The notes beneath the pieces were generated by a model that did not search any database, was not told where the DNA came from, and saw only the letters and a list, made by a program, of their open reading frames with translations. The position numbers and the translations under genes are program-made. From assembly GCF_001997345.1 (NCBI RefSeq), contig NZ_CP019606.1, forward strand, positions 3,038,001-3,102,000: DNA of 64,000 nucleotides. The letters are read 5' to 3'. Source of the DNA: Tessaracoccus aquimaris. Its GTDB lineage: Bacteria > Actinomycetota > Actinomycetes > Propionibacteriales > Propionibacteriaceae. Positions 54,971 to 64,000 of this stretch are shown piece after piece. The number at the start of each line of letters is the position of its first letter. Position 1 is the first letter of the stretch.

Positions 54971-56419
54971 GGCTCTTCACAGATGAGAGTGGAGTTGGGG
55001 TCTGAAGCCGCCTGCCTCGAGGAGCGATCTGAGTCTGTAGTGGGCGAGGTTGCGGAACCCGAGGGCGATACCGCGGAGGTGCTCGAGCCGGCCGTTGATG
55101 GCCTCCGTGGGGCCGTTACTGGTGCCGGGATGGTCGAAGAACGCCAAGATGTCGTCGCGGCGTTTGTGGAGAGTCCGGCCGAGCTGAGCCAGCTCGATCA
55201 GGGCCTTCGGGACACCTGCCTTGAGCGAGTTGATCACTCTCGTCAGCGCCCTGCGACCAGCGGTGCGGTCCTTGTCGCGGTACGCGGCGATGATGCTTTG
55301 GTAGACGCTCCAGGTGACTTCAACCTCGGCGTGATCCTCACTCGCGAACAGCGTATCGAGGCGTGTGTTTTGCCTGGTGGTGAGCAGGTTCACACCGGTG
55401 TGGAGGAGCCTGCGGGCTTTGTAGAGAGGGTCATTGCGGAGGCCTCGGCCGCCGGTGAGTTCCCGCTGGACTCGCTGCCGGGTCCGGTTCAGCTTGTCAC
55501 CTGCCAAGGCGACCACATGGAACGGGTCCATCACTGTGGTCGCGTCTGGCACAGCCTCAGCCGTAGCGCTCTTGTATCCGGTGAAGCCGTCCATCGCGAC
55601 GATCTCCACGGCCGCCCTGAACCCAAGGCTCTGGGCGTTGAGCCAGGATTTGAAGACCTGCTTCGAGCGGCCCTCGATTAAGTCCAGCAACCGGGCCGGG
55701 CCGGTCTTGTCCCTTGCCGGGGTCAAGTCGATGACAACGGTGACGTACTTGTCACCGCTGTGGGTGTGGCGCCAGCAGTGTTCGTCGACCCCGACAACCT
55801 TGACCCCCTCGAGCCTGTCGGGGAGATCGATCAGGACCTGCTGGCCCAGCTCGGTGACCGCGTCGTGGACGGTGCCCCACGCCGTCTGCAGCACCGCCGC
55901 GACAGCGCTGATCGAGCAATGGTCCAGCACCACCTCCCGCAGCGCCCACCACACCGCTGACCTGGTCAGTTTCGACCGAGGCTGCGCCACTGTCTTGAGC
56001 CGGTGGCGCCACACCTTGCCGCAGCCGCGGCAGCGATACCTCGGCGCCTGAACCTGTAGCTTCGTGGAGGACCTACCAACCGGCACATGGGTGAACCAAC
56101 GAGTGAAGGTGTCGTGCCAGCCGCCCGTCGCGCCGCAGGCCGGGCAGGTGCTATCGGGCAGCACCGGTGCACAGTACAAGATCGTCTTGTCGGGCCACAC
56201 CTGCTGCGCCTTCACCTGCAGACCCAGGACGTCGATCCGGGCAAAGGTGTTCACATCGGGCGCAGTGATCTTGGGAGTGGCAGGAGTCGGTGAGGTAACG
56301 TCAGACATGAGCCTTGTTCGTTGTGAGGAGTGGACTAGACACTCACATCCTCCCAGCGGCAAGGCTCCCTACGTCTTCACGCCCACCAAGCCCGGTCCCA
56401 CTCTCAAATGGGAAGAGCC
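54971..56419 (-). mobile_element. ISL3-family insertion sequence (first insertion, in hsdS)
   Basis: The 1,449-bp element has terminal inverted repeats GGCTCTTCACAGATGAGAGTGG and complement of GGCTCTTCCCATTTGAGAGTGG. With the other element ignored, it is flanked by GCTTTAAG on both sides (53489-53496 and 56420-56427). This shows that it inserted first into the sequence coding AELKAELKA of HsdS. Its termini share GGCTCTTC with the neighbouring element but its transposase is only distantly related. Confidence 0.9.
54977..56308 (-). CDS. ISL3-family transposase
   Basis: A 443-residue transposase with a zinc-finger-like region (CPACGATGGWHD, YRCRGCGKVWRH), a helix-turn-helix, then DDE core VGVDEHCWRHTHS, AMDGFTGYKSA and GPTEAINGRLEHLRGIALG. 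The start is an ATG at 56308, with the frame open further upstream. All three acidic residues are present. It belongs to a different branch from the copy at 53620-54957. Confidence 0.94.
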   Translation of the reverse strand: MSDVTSPTPATPKITAPDVNTFARIDVLGLQVKAQQVWPDKTILYCAPVLPDSTCPACGATGGWHDTFTRWFTHVPVGRSSTKLQVQAPRYRCRGCGKVWRHRLKTVAQPRSKLTRSAVWWALREVVLDHCSISAVAAVLQTAWGTVHDAVTELGQQVLIDLPDRLEGVKVVGVDEHCWRHTHSGDKYVTVVIDLTPARDKTGPARLLDLIEGRSKQVFKSWLNAQSLGFRAAVEIVAMDGFTGYKSATAEAVPDATTVMDPFHVVALAGDKLNRTRQRVQRELTGGRGLRNDPLYKARRLLHTGVNLLTTRQNTRLDTLFASEDHAEVEVTWSVYQSIIAAYRDKDRTAGRRALTRVINSLKAGVPKALIELAQLGRTLHKRRDDILAFFDHPGTSNGPTEAINGRLEHLRGIALGFRNLAHYRLRSLLEAGGFRPQLHSHL

Positions 56420-56958
56420 GCTTTAAGCTCCGCTTCCAGTTGGGTGAACTGATCCAGTATTCTCACGATCTCCCGCTGCACCTCGAGCGGAGGCAAGGGG
56501 ATTTCGAAGGTCAAGATGGCGGCTTTATCACCCCGCGGCATCTTTGCGCCTTTAGCATGCTTCATATCAAAGTGGAAGAATCGATCCGATGATAGTAAAT
56601 AAAACAGGAAGTCCGGTTCAACTTGCCCACCAAAAGAGCTCTTTATACGGAGGCAGAGTACATCACCGCTACACCCGCCACTATTGTCAGCAAGCCATAT
56701 CTTCTTAAGATATGGACGAATATTCCCGATTAGGATATCGCCAGGCTTGTACGAGGTCAGGCGATCCGTATTTGGTGAATACGCGGCCGGGACACGGCCG
56801 GCTTTGTTTGGCAGCAGGCTATCGACACCGACAAATGTGGTGGAATCCAGGATTGCAGCATCAACCCTTGAAGGAGAGTACTCTGCAACTTCGCCCAGCT
56901 GACGATGGGTGACCCCGCTTGGCGCCAATTCTGCGAGGAGATCGTCGATGCGACTCAC
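56420..56958 (-). pseudogene. hsdS: hsdS 5' part: first target-recognition domain of HsdS
   Basis: From a GTG at 56958 overlapping the hsdM stop (GTGA), this part encodes SRIDDLLAELAPSGVTHRQLGE, a first target-recognition domain, and IPLPPLEVQREIVRILDQF (the conserved central region). It ends at AELKA where the first ISL3 element enters. The frame continues at 53488 once both elements are removed. A short chimeric tail is translated into the IS today. Confidence 0.9.
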
Positions 56959-57175
56959 TGCGCCCTCTCCAGGTCGGCGACGATCTCGTCGATCGAGGCC
57001 CGCAGTTCGGCCTGGCGGGCGACGATCCGAGAGATCTCCGCGTTCAAAGCGACGATGTCGACCTCCTCGCGGGTGTCCTCGGCCTCGACGTAGCTCGACA
57101 CCGACAGGTTGTAGCCGTTCTGCCCGATCGCATCGTTGGCAACCAGTTGGGCAACGTGATCGACGTCCGCCCGGT
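56955..57175 (-). pseudogene. hsdM: hsdM 3' fragment (type I DNA methylase, truncated)
   Basis: The C-terminal roughly 73 residues of HsdM remain: HRADVDHVAQLVANDAIG, QNGYNLSVSSYVEAEDTREE and the helical tail ELRASIDEIVADLERAQ. The fragment starts at the left end of an IS256-family element; no further HsdM coding lies beyond it in the window. The N-6 adenine methylase catalytic domain (NPPY/F) is therefore missing. No target duplication flanks the element, which points to deletion or rearrangement of the 5' part of hsdM. Confidence 0.88.
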
Positions 57176-58525
57176 GGGACTGTCAGCAAAACGGTGGATC
57201 TGGGACTGGCCTGACCGAAAGGAAGGGCTATGAGCCAGACCATCGAGATGATCGATCCTGTGACGGGAGAGATCATCGATCAGCAACAGATCGCCGAGCA
57301 GCTGCTTGCGCAGGCGAAGGAGCAGGGCGTCAGCCTCGTGGGGCCGGGAGGCCTGCTGGGCGGGCTGACGAAGACCGTGCTCGAGACCGCGCTCGAGGCG
57401 GAGATGACCGAGCATCTCGGCTATGAGAAGCACGCGTCATCGAACGGCGAGAACGCGCGCAACGGGACCCGGTCCAAGACCGTGCTCACCGAGGTCGGTG
57501 CCGTCGAGATCGACGTGCCGAGAGATCGTGACGGGTCGTTCCAGCCGAAGATCGTGCGCAAGCGGCAGCGGCGGTTGGACGGGATCGACGAGATTGTCCT
57601 GTCGCTGACCGCGCGCGGGCTGACGACTGGTGAGGTCGCGGCGCACTTCGACGACGTCTACGGGGCGAGTGTCAGCAAGGACACGATCTCGAAGATCACC
57701 GACAAGGTGATCGAGGAGATGACCGAGTGGCAGAACCGTCCACTGGACCGGGTCTACCCGGTGGTGTTCATCGACGCGATCGTGGTGAAGGTCCGGGACG
57801 GGCAGGTGCGCAACAAGCCGTTCTACGTCGCCGTCGGCGTCACCACGGCCGGGGAGCGCGACATCCTCGGGATCTGGGCCGGCGATGTCGGCGAGGGCGC
57901 GAAGTTCTGGCTGGGCGTGCTCACCGAGATCAAGAACCGCGGTGTCGAGGACGTGTGCATCGTGGTCTGCGACGGGCTGAAGGGCTTGCCGGAGTCGATC
58001 ACCACGACGTGGGAGCTCGCGGTCGTGCAGACGTGCATTATCCACCTGATCCGCAACACGTTCCGCTTCGCGTCGCGCAAGTACTGGGACCAGATCGCCC
58101 GTGACCTGCGCCCTGTCTACACCGCGCCGACCGAAGCCGCCGCGAAGGCGAGGTTCGAGGAGTTCGCCGAGAAGTGGTGCACGATGTATCCCGCGATCCG
58201 CAAGCTCTGGGAGAACGCCTGGACGGAGTTCATCCCGTTCCTGGACTACGACGTCGAGATCCGCCGCATCATCTGCAGCACCAACGCGATCGAGTCCCTC
58301 AACGCCCGCTACCGCCGCGCGGTCAGGGCGCGTGGGCACTTCCCGAACGACGCCGCCGCGTTGAAGTGCCTCTACCTCGTGACTCGGTCGCTTGACCCCA
58401 CCGGCAGGGGTCGGGCACGCTGGGTGACGAGGTGGAAGCCCGCACTCAACGCCTTCGCGATCACCTTCGAAGGCCGAATCAACTGAAATGCGCCAGACCA
58501 GATCCACCGTTAATCTGACACACCC
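57176..58525 (+). mobile_element. IS256-family insertion sequence
   Basis: The 1,350-bp element has inverted repeats at its ends, matching over about 28 bp: GGGACTGTCAG then AACGGTGGATCTGG on the left, complement of GGGTGTGTCAG then AACGGTGGATCTGG on the right. The flanks (CGCCCGGT left, TTTAGCGT right) do not match, so there is no target duplication. It bears one Mutator-type transposase gene. Confidence 0.92.
57230..58486 (+). CDS. IS256-family (Mutator-type) transposase
   Basis: A 418-residue transposase with family motifs NARNGTRSKTVLTEVG and VEIDVPRDRDGSF, and DDE-type catalytic positions VFIDAIVVKV (first D), VVCDGLKGLPES (second D) and STNAIESLNARYRRA (Glu). AAAGGAAGGG precedes the ATG at 57230. 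It is intact and likely active. Confidence 0.95.
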   Translation: MSQTIEMIDPVTGEIIDQQQIAEQLLAQAKEQGVSLVGPGGLLGGLTKTVLETALEAEMTEHLGYEKHASSNGENARNGTRSKTVLTEVGAVEIDVPRDRDGSFQPKIVRKRQRRLDGIDEIVLSLTARGLTTGEVAAHFDDVYGASVSKDTISKITDKVIEEMTEWQNRPLDRVYPVVFIDAIVVKVRDGQVRNKPFYVAVGVTTAGERDILGIWAGDVGEGAKFWLGVLTEIKNRGVEDVCIVVCDGLKGLPESITTTWELAVVQTCIIHLIRNTFRFASRKYWDQIARDLRPVYTAPTEAAAKARFEEFAEKWCTMYPAIRKLWENAWTEFIPFLDYDVEIRRIICSTNAIESLNARYRRAVRARGHFPNDAAALKCLYLVTRSLDPTGRGRARWVTRWKPALNAFAITFEGRIN

Positions 58526-58701
58526 TTTAGCGTTTCAGTTTCCTGCTGGCGCCCCATACTGTGTGCACACGCGGGTCCTGTTCTCCGCGGTGAGCGGCTC
58601 GTGTGAGCACGCCCTGTGGGATGTCTCGGAATGCTGTTGGGTTTCTGAGACGGCCGCGTACACCTGTCGTGGGGGTATGGACCGTCCGGTTTCGCGGTTT
58701 G

Positions 58702-58931
58702 TCAGGTCTCGGTGGTGTTGGTGTGGACTAGTTCGAAGTAGCGGATCAATTCGGCTGGTGGGCGGCCGCCGGTTTCGGCGATGCGGTTTTGTAGGGCGGT
58801 GTTGGGCAGGGTGGCCATGGCGCGAGCGGCCTAACCGGTGCGGACTTGGGAGCGGTTTCGTCGTTGGTGACGTCGCGGACCCAGTGAAGCGAGTTCTCGA
58901 TTGCCCAGTGTCCTAGCACCCAAGCGGCGTG
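58702..58931 (-). pseudogene. ISAs1-family transposase remnant
   Basis: The minus strand retains the C-terminal hallmark of ISAs1 (H-repeat) transposases: GHWAIENSLHWVRDVTNDE, then, after a frame break and an in-frame stop, AARAMATLPNTAL and a tail ending at a stop at 58702. No N-terminus or inverted repeats remain. The rest of 58526-59021 shows no gene; it is degraded insertion-sequence-like DNA between the IS256 element and the repeat-rich NTPase gene. Confidence 0.75.
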
Positions 58932-59021
58932 CTGTGCTGGCTCCGCCCTCGCTCCGCTGTGGGGTGGTCCTCGGCGCGGAAGCGGCCACCAGGAAAGCAG
59001 GTAGTGATGTCAGCGCATGGT

Positions 59022-62000
59022 TCATACTTCTGCCGTCGTCATGCTGAGCACCGCGGTTACCGCCGCATTGAGGGGCTTAGTGTCAAGCACCGATAGGCAC
59101 GCCTGCCATCTCCCCGACGCAAGGGCTCTGGTGACCAACCGGACCATGAGGCGCTCGGTGGGGGCGGGTACTGAACCCTGCTGTAGCGCCAGCAATAGCT
59201 GGCTAAGTGCCTGCGCTTGCCGGTAGGGGTCGGTGATGGTGGCGGCGACCTTCGCGGCCCGGTCGGGGTCGGTGGGGGCGAGAGCCTTCGCCAGGGCGGT
59301 CAGCGCCCCCGCTTGCCGGTCGGGGTCGGTGATGGTGGCGGCGACCTCCTCGGCCCGGTCGGGGTCGGTGGGGGCGAGCGCCTCAACCAGGGCGGTCAGC
59401 GCCTCCGCTTGCCGGTCGGGATCGGTGATGGTGGCGGCGACCTCCTCGGCCCGGTCGGGGTCGGTGGGGGCGAGAGCCTCAACCAGGGCGGTCAGCGCCC
59501 CGCTTGCCGGTAGGAGTCGGTGATGGTGGCGGCAACCTCCTCGGCCCGGTCGGGGTCGGTGGGGGCGAGCGCCTCAACCAGGGCGGTCAGCGCCCCCGCT
59601 CGACGGTCGGGGCTGATGGTAGTGGCGGCGACCTCCTCGACCCGCTGGACCAGGCCCCGGGCCCGGTCGGGGTCGGTGGGGGCGAGAGCCTTCGCCAGGG
59701 CGGTCAGCGCCCCCGCTTGCCGGTAGGGGTCGGTGATGGTGGCGGCGACCTCCTCGGCCCGGTCGGGGTCGGTGGGGGCGAGCGCCTCAACCAGGGCGGT
59801 CAGCGCCTCCGCTTGCCGGTAGGGGTCGGTGATGGTGGCGGCGACCTCCTCGGCCCGGTCGGGGTCGGTGTGGGCGAGAGCCTTCGCCAGGGCGGTCAGC
59901 GCCTCCGCTTGCCGGTAGGTGCTGGTGATGGTGGCGGCGACCTCCTCGACCCGCTGGACCAGGCCCCGGGCCCGGTCGGGGTCGGTGGGGGCGAGAGCCT
60001 TCGCCAGGGCGGTCAGCGCCCCCGCTTGCCGGTAGGGGTCGGTGATGGTGGCGGCGACCTCCTCGACCCGCTGGACCAGGCCCCGGGCCCGGTCGGGGTC
60101 GGTGGGGGCGAGAGCCTTCGCCAGGGCGGCCAGCGCCTCCGCTTGCCGGTAGGGGCTGGTGATGGTGGCGGCGACCTTCGCGGCCCGGTCGGGGTCGGTG
60201 GGGGCGAGCGCCTCAACCAGGGCGGTCAGCGCCTCCGCTTGCCGGTCAGGGTCGGTGATGGTGGCGGCGACCTCCTCGGCCCGGTCGGGGTCGGTGGGGG
60301 CGAGAGCCTTCGCCAGGGCGGTCAGTGCCCCCGCTTGCCGGTAGGGGCTGGTGATGGTGCCGGCGACCTCCTCGGCCCGGTCGGGGTCGGTGGGGGCGAG
60401 CGCCTCAACCAGGGCGGTCAGTGCCCCCGCTTGCTCGTAGGGGCTGGTGATGGTGGCGGCAACCTCCTCGGCCCGGTCGGGGTCGGTGGGGGCGAGAGCC
60501 TTCGCCAGGGCGGTCAGCGCCTGCGCTTGCCGGTCGGGGTCGGTGATGGTGGCGGCAACCTCCTCGACCCGCTGGACCAGGCCCCGGGCCCGGTCGGGGT
60601 CGGTGGGGCGAGAGCCTTCGCCAGGGCGGCCAGCGCCTCCGCTTGCCGGTAGGGGCTGGTGATGGTGGCGGCGACCTCCTCGACCCGCTGGACCAGGCCC
60701 CGGGCCCGGTCGGGGTCGGTGGGGGTGAGAGCCTCAACCAGGGCGGTCAGCGCCCCCGCTTGCCGGTCGGGGCTGGTGCTGGTGGCGGCGACCGCCTCGG
60801 CCCGCTGGACCAGGCCCCGGGCCCGGTCGGGGTCGGTGGGGGCGAGAGCCTCAACCAGGGCGGCCAGCGCCTCCGCTTGCCGGTAGGGGTCGGTGATGGT
60901 GCCGGCGACCTCCTCGGCCCGGTCGGGGTCGGTGGGGGCGAGAGCCTTCGCCAGGGCGGCCAGCGCCTCCGCTTGCCGGTAGGGGTCGGTGATGGTGGCG
61001 GCAACCTCCTCGGCCCGGTCGGGGTCGGTGGGGGCGAGAGCCTTCGCCAGGGCGGTCAGCGCCTCCGCTTGCCGGTAGGGGCTGGTGATGGTGGCGGCGA
61101 CCTTCTCGGCCCGGTTGGGGTCGGTGGGGCGAGCGCCTCAACCAGGGCGGTCAGTGCCTCCGCTTGCCGGTAGGGGTCGGTGATGGTGGCGGCGACCTCC
61201 TCGGCCCGGTCGGGGTCGGTGGGGGCGAGAGCCTTCGCCAGGGCGGTCAGCGCCCCGCTTGCCGGTAGGGGTCGGTGCTGGTGGCGGCGACCGCCTCGGC
61301 CCGCTGGACCAGGCCCCGGGCCCGGTCGGGGTCGGTGGGGGCGAGAGCCTTCGCCAGGGCGGTCAGCGCCCCCGCTTGCCGGTAGGAGTCGGTGCTGGTG
61401 GCGGCGACCTCCTCGGCCCGCTGGACCAGGCCCCGGGCCCGGTCGGGGTCGGTGGGGGCGAGAGCCTTCGCCAGGGCGGTCAGCGCCCCCGCTTGCCGGT
61501 AGGGGTCGGTGCTGGTGGCGGCGACCTCCTCGGCCCGCTGGACCAGGCCCCGGGCCCGGTCGGGGTCGGTGGGGGCGAGAGCCTTCGCCAGGGCGGCCAG
61601 CGCCCCCGCTTGCCCGTAGGAGTCGGTGATGGTGGCGGCGACCTCCTCGGCCCGGTCGGGGTCGGTGGGGGCGAGAGCCTTCGCCAGGGCGGCCAGCGCC
61701 TCCGCTTGCCGGTAGGGGTCGGTGATGGTGGCGGCGACCTTCTCGGCCCGGTCGGGGTCGGTGGGGGCGAGCGCCTCAACCAGGGCGGTCAGCGCCCCCG
61801 CTTGCCGGTCGGGGTCGGTGATGGTGGCGGCGACCTCCTCGGCCCGGTCGGGGTCGGTGGGGGCGAGCGCCTCAACCAGGGCGGTCAGCGCCCCCGCTTG
61901 CTCGTAGGAGTCGGTGATGGTGCCGGCGACCTCCTCGACCCGCTGGACCAGGCCCCGGGCCCGGTCGGGGTCGGTGGGGGCGAGAGCCTTCGCCAGGGCG

Positions 62001-64000
62001 GCCAGCGCCCCCGCTTGCCCGTAGGAGTCGGTGATGGTGGCGGTGACCTCCTCGGCCCGGTCGGGGTCGGTGGGGGCGAGAGCCTTCGCCAGGGCGGTCA
62101 GCGCCCCCGCTTGCCGGTAGGGGTCGGTGATGGTGGCGGCGACCTCCTCGGCCCGGTCGGGGTCGGTGGGGGCGAGCGCCTCAACCAGGGCGGTCAGCGC
62201 CCCCGCTTGCCGGTAGGGGCTGGTGATGGTGGCGGCGACCTCCTCGGCCCGGTCGGGGTCGGTGGGGGCGAGCGCCTCAACCAGGGCGGTCAGCGCCTCC
62301 GCTTGCCGGTAGGGGTCGGTGATGGTGGCGGCAACCTCCTCGGCCCGGTCGGGGTCGGTGGGGGCGAGAGCCTCAACCAGGGCGGCCAGCGCCTCCGCTT
62401 GCCGGTAGGTGCTGGTGATGGTGGCGGCGACCTCCTCGACCCGCTGGACCAGGCCCCGGGCCCGGTCGGGGTCGGTGGGGGCGAGAGCCTTCGCCAGGGC
62501 GGTCAGCGCCTGCGCTTGCCGGTAGGGGTCGGTGATGGTGGCGGCGACCTCCTCGGCCCGCTGGACCAGGCCCCGGGCCCGGTCGGGGTCGGTGGGGGCG
62601 AGAGCCTTCGCCAGGGCGGTCAGCGCCTCCGCTTGCCGGTAGGGGCTGGTGATGGTGGCGGCGACCTTCGCGGCCCGGTCGGGGTCGGTGGGGGCGAGAG
62701 CCTCAACCAGGGCGGCCAGCGCCTCCGCTTGCCGGTCGGGGTCGGTGATGGTGGCGGCGACATCGAGGGCATGGTCGGTCTGTTTGGTCACTGCCCATGC
62801 TCGGAAGATCTCGATCGGGAAGCGATTGTGCTGGGCGCTCATCGCGTCAAGGTAGACCGACAGGATCGTCAGCGTTGGCAGGTGGGGCTCGACCTGATGC
62901 GTGTGGCCCTGGGCCGCGACGTGTGCCTCGCGGTAGGCGGCGTAGTTGCTGCCCGTCACATGGAACAAGTATCGATGGCGTGCGAGATCGGTTGCCAGCG
63001 CTGTCATCCGGGGAAGGTTCCCTGTCTTGGACAGCAGCGCGAAGTACGGTTCACCGGCGAAGCCCGGCGTCGTCGTCCGTGCCCATCCCTGCGCCGCGAA
63101 CGTGTCAACCCACTCGTGGAGGTACGCCCGCCAAGGAGCCAGGACCTCTTGCCTATGGTGTGCCCACCCACCTCCGACGTGCGCTCGTGGGTTGCGGGGA
63201 TCGAGAATCTCGATGACTCGGTCATCGAGCGTGTCGTGGCCGAGCCGGAAACCATCCCCTCCAGGCAGCGTGACGCGGTGGAAGACGCGGGCCGCGTGAT
63301 CGCCGAGGATGTCCTCGACCGTCGGTACTTCGATCAAGTCATTGGTGGCGCGAGACGCAAGTTCAGCCAGGTCAATTGCCGTGAGGGGAGCCTCGGCCGC
63401 CGCGACCAGGCAGGCCAGTGTCCGACCCAACCGGTCTGGTGGTCCCACTAGCCAGAGATTGTCCAGTTCCCTGAACGCCTGCTCTTGGCGAGCCACCGCG
63501 CCTGGGGATGCTTTCAGTTCGCGACTGTGCAGGGGTGTGGCGAGGGGGTGATCGTAAGGAACATCGAGCCTTGGCATGGTCCGTGACGCGACCACTACTT
63601 TCACCCCGACCGGCAGTGTTGGGGGGAGTGCCGCCGCGATCGACCCCTCCGTTCCCTTGTCCTCATCCAAGCCGTCCACCAACAACAGCAGACTCTGACC
63701 CTTTCGGCGGCAGTTGTCCCCGGCCTCGGAAAGCAGGTCCTGGAACTCACGCAGTCGCTCCGACGGGGAGTGGGCGCCGGCGCGGTGCACCATCGATCGA
63801 CCCGCCCAGACAGCGATCTGGGGCATGATGCTGTCGAAGAAGTCCCTGCGGTCATTGGCCGTCGTATCCCGGCCCATTGTGAGGAACGCCGCGACGAACA
63901 CCCCTGCGGGGGGACGCACGGCCAGATCGGCCATGAAGGACGTCTTGCCGGCCCACGGTTGGGCCGTCCACCACCACCAGCCGCTGTCAGGACTGGCCAG
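59022..64000 (-). CDS. Giant P-loop (STAND-like) NTPase with about 34 C-terminal tandem repeats (N-terminus beyond window)
   Basis: The minus-strand gene runs off the right edge and ends at a TGA at 59022. Near the edge it shows a P-loop variant AQPWAGKTSF and, about 100 residues later, Walker B SLLLLVDGLDED, then a helical STAND-type region (to about 62770). It has about 34 tandem repeats of 32 or 39 residues with the core LAPTDPDRAEEVAATITD, and a unique C-terminal tail. Four one-base losses in G or C runs (61253-61256, 61126-61129, 60605-60608, 59498-59501) break the frame. With these restored, at least 1,660 residues are encoded here. STAND NTPases with such superstructure-forming repeats often sense phage or other signals; the effector domain is not visible. 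Confidence 0.8.
59217..62760 (-). repeat. Tandem 96/117-bp coding repeats (about 34 units)
   Basis: The array consists of a basic 96-bp unit (32 residues) and a longer 117-bp unit that adds the seven residues ARGLVQR (about 12 of the 34). GTCGGTGGGGGCGAG occurs once per unit, so copies are easily counted. Units are often more than 90% identical, which would favour recombination and copy-number change. The repeat lies wholly within the reading frame of the NTPase. Confidence 0.9.

Noticed and set aside
59217..62760. CRISPR-like periodic repeat
   Set aside because: Units of 96/117 bp are translated and contain no unique spacers. They are protein-coding repeats.
59504..63451. Long plus-strand frames rich in VGVGDGGGDLL repeats
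   Set aside because: They are the antisense of the repeat region of the NTPase gene. The opposite frame has Walker motifs, a sensible tail and family-like repeats, whereas these are low-complexity shadows.

Overview
The window is high-GC DNA from an actinobacterium. It shows high GC at third codon positions, GTG starts and ATGA/GTGA stop-start overlaps. It also carries an actinobacterial-type myo-inositol cluster, Wadjet-type jet genes and ISL3/IS256 elements. A Propionibacteriaceae-like genus such as Tessaracoccus is a guess, not a demonstrated assignment. No rRNA, tRNA or CRISPR array was recognised. About eleven otherwise intact genes or gene segments are broken by the apparent loss of one base in a short G or C run (near 6758, 8891, 22417, 23816, 25661, 36822, 38365, 59499, 60606, 61127 and 61254). 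This looks like systematic indel error in the assembly more than real decay, and affected genes are annotated as single genes with the break noted.

Layout. 1-6.6 kb: start of xylA, divergent ROK regulator, two Gfo/Idh/MocA dehydrogenases, a DCC thiol-disulfide protein, lgt and a 6-phosphogluconolactonase-like propeller. 6.6-26.7 kb: a large myo-inositol catabolic region. It contains mmsA/iolA; a sugar/inositol ABC importer (binding protein, ATPase, permease) followed by an iolG-like dehydrogenase and an iolH-like TIM barrel; the operon iolC-aldolase-iolB-iolD-iolE; a divergent GntR regulator; and transaldolase-iolG. Near-identical TGTRTGTACAAA sites lie before mmsA, between iolC and gntR, and before the transaldolase, which suggests one GntR regulon. 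An ion channel, a DUF4132 protein and a PQQ-like propeller are interspersed. Together the genes would import inositol, oxidise it (IolG), dehydrate it (IolE), hydrolyse it (IolD), isomerise it (IolB), phosphorylate it (IolC), cleave it (aldolase) and convert malonate semialdehyde to acetyl-CoA (IolA/MmsA).

26.9-36 kb: a jetABC (Wadjet/MksBEF-like) operon with no jetD beside it, an intergenic 125-150 bp repeat array, a secreted NlpC/P60 hydrolase, and a two-gene AbiE-like module whose first protein appears to carry an extra nuclease-like N-terminal domain. 36-48.8 kb: a roughly 1,090-residue hypothetical protein, a small P-loop kinase, a YdeI protein, a fatty-acid desaturase, the PEP-hydrolase-like/Tm-1-like pair, a TetR-controlled ABC exporter and a Fic protein.

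48.8-64 kb: a defence island under heavy IS attack. A type I restriction operon (hsdM-hsdS-hsdR-mrr, minus strand) has hsdM truncated at an IS256-family element and hsdS split by two ISL3-family elements. One of these sits exactly at the end of the other, and target duplications let the order of insertion and the intact hsdS frame be reconstructed. An ISAs1 remnant follows, then a very large P-loop (STAND-like) NTPase with about 34 tandem 32- or 39-residue repeats that runs off the right edge.
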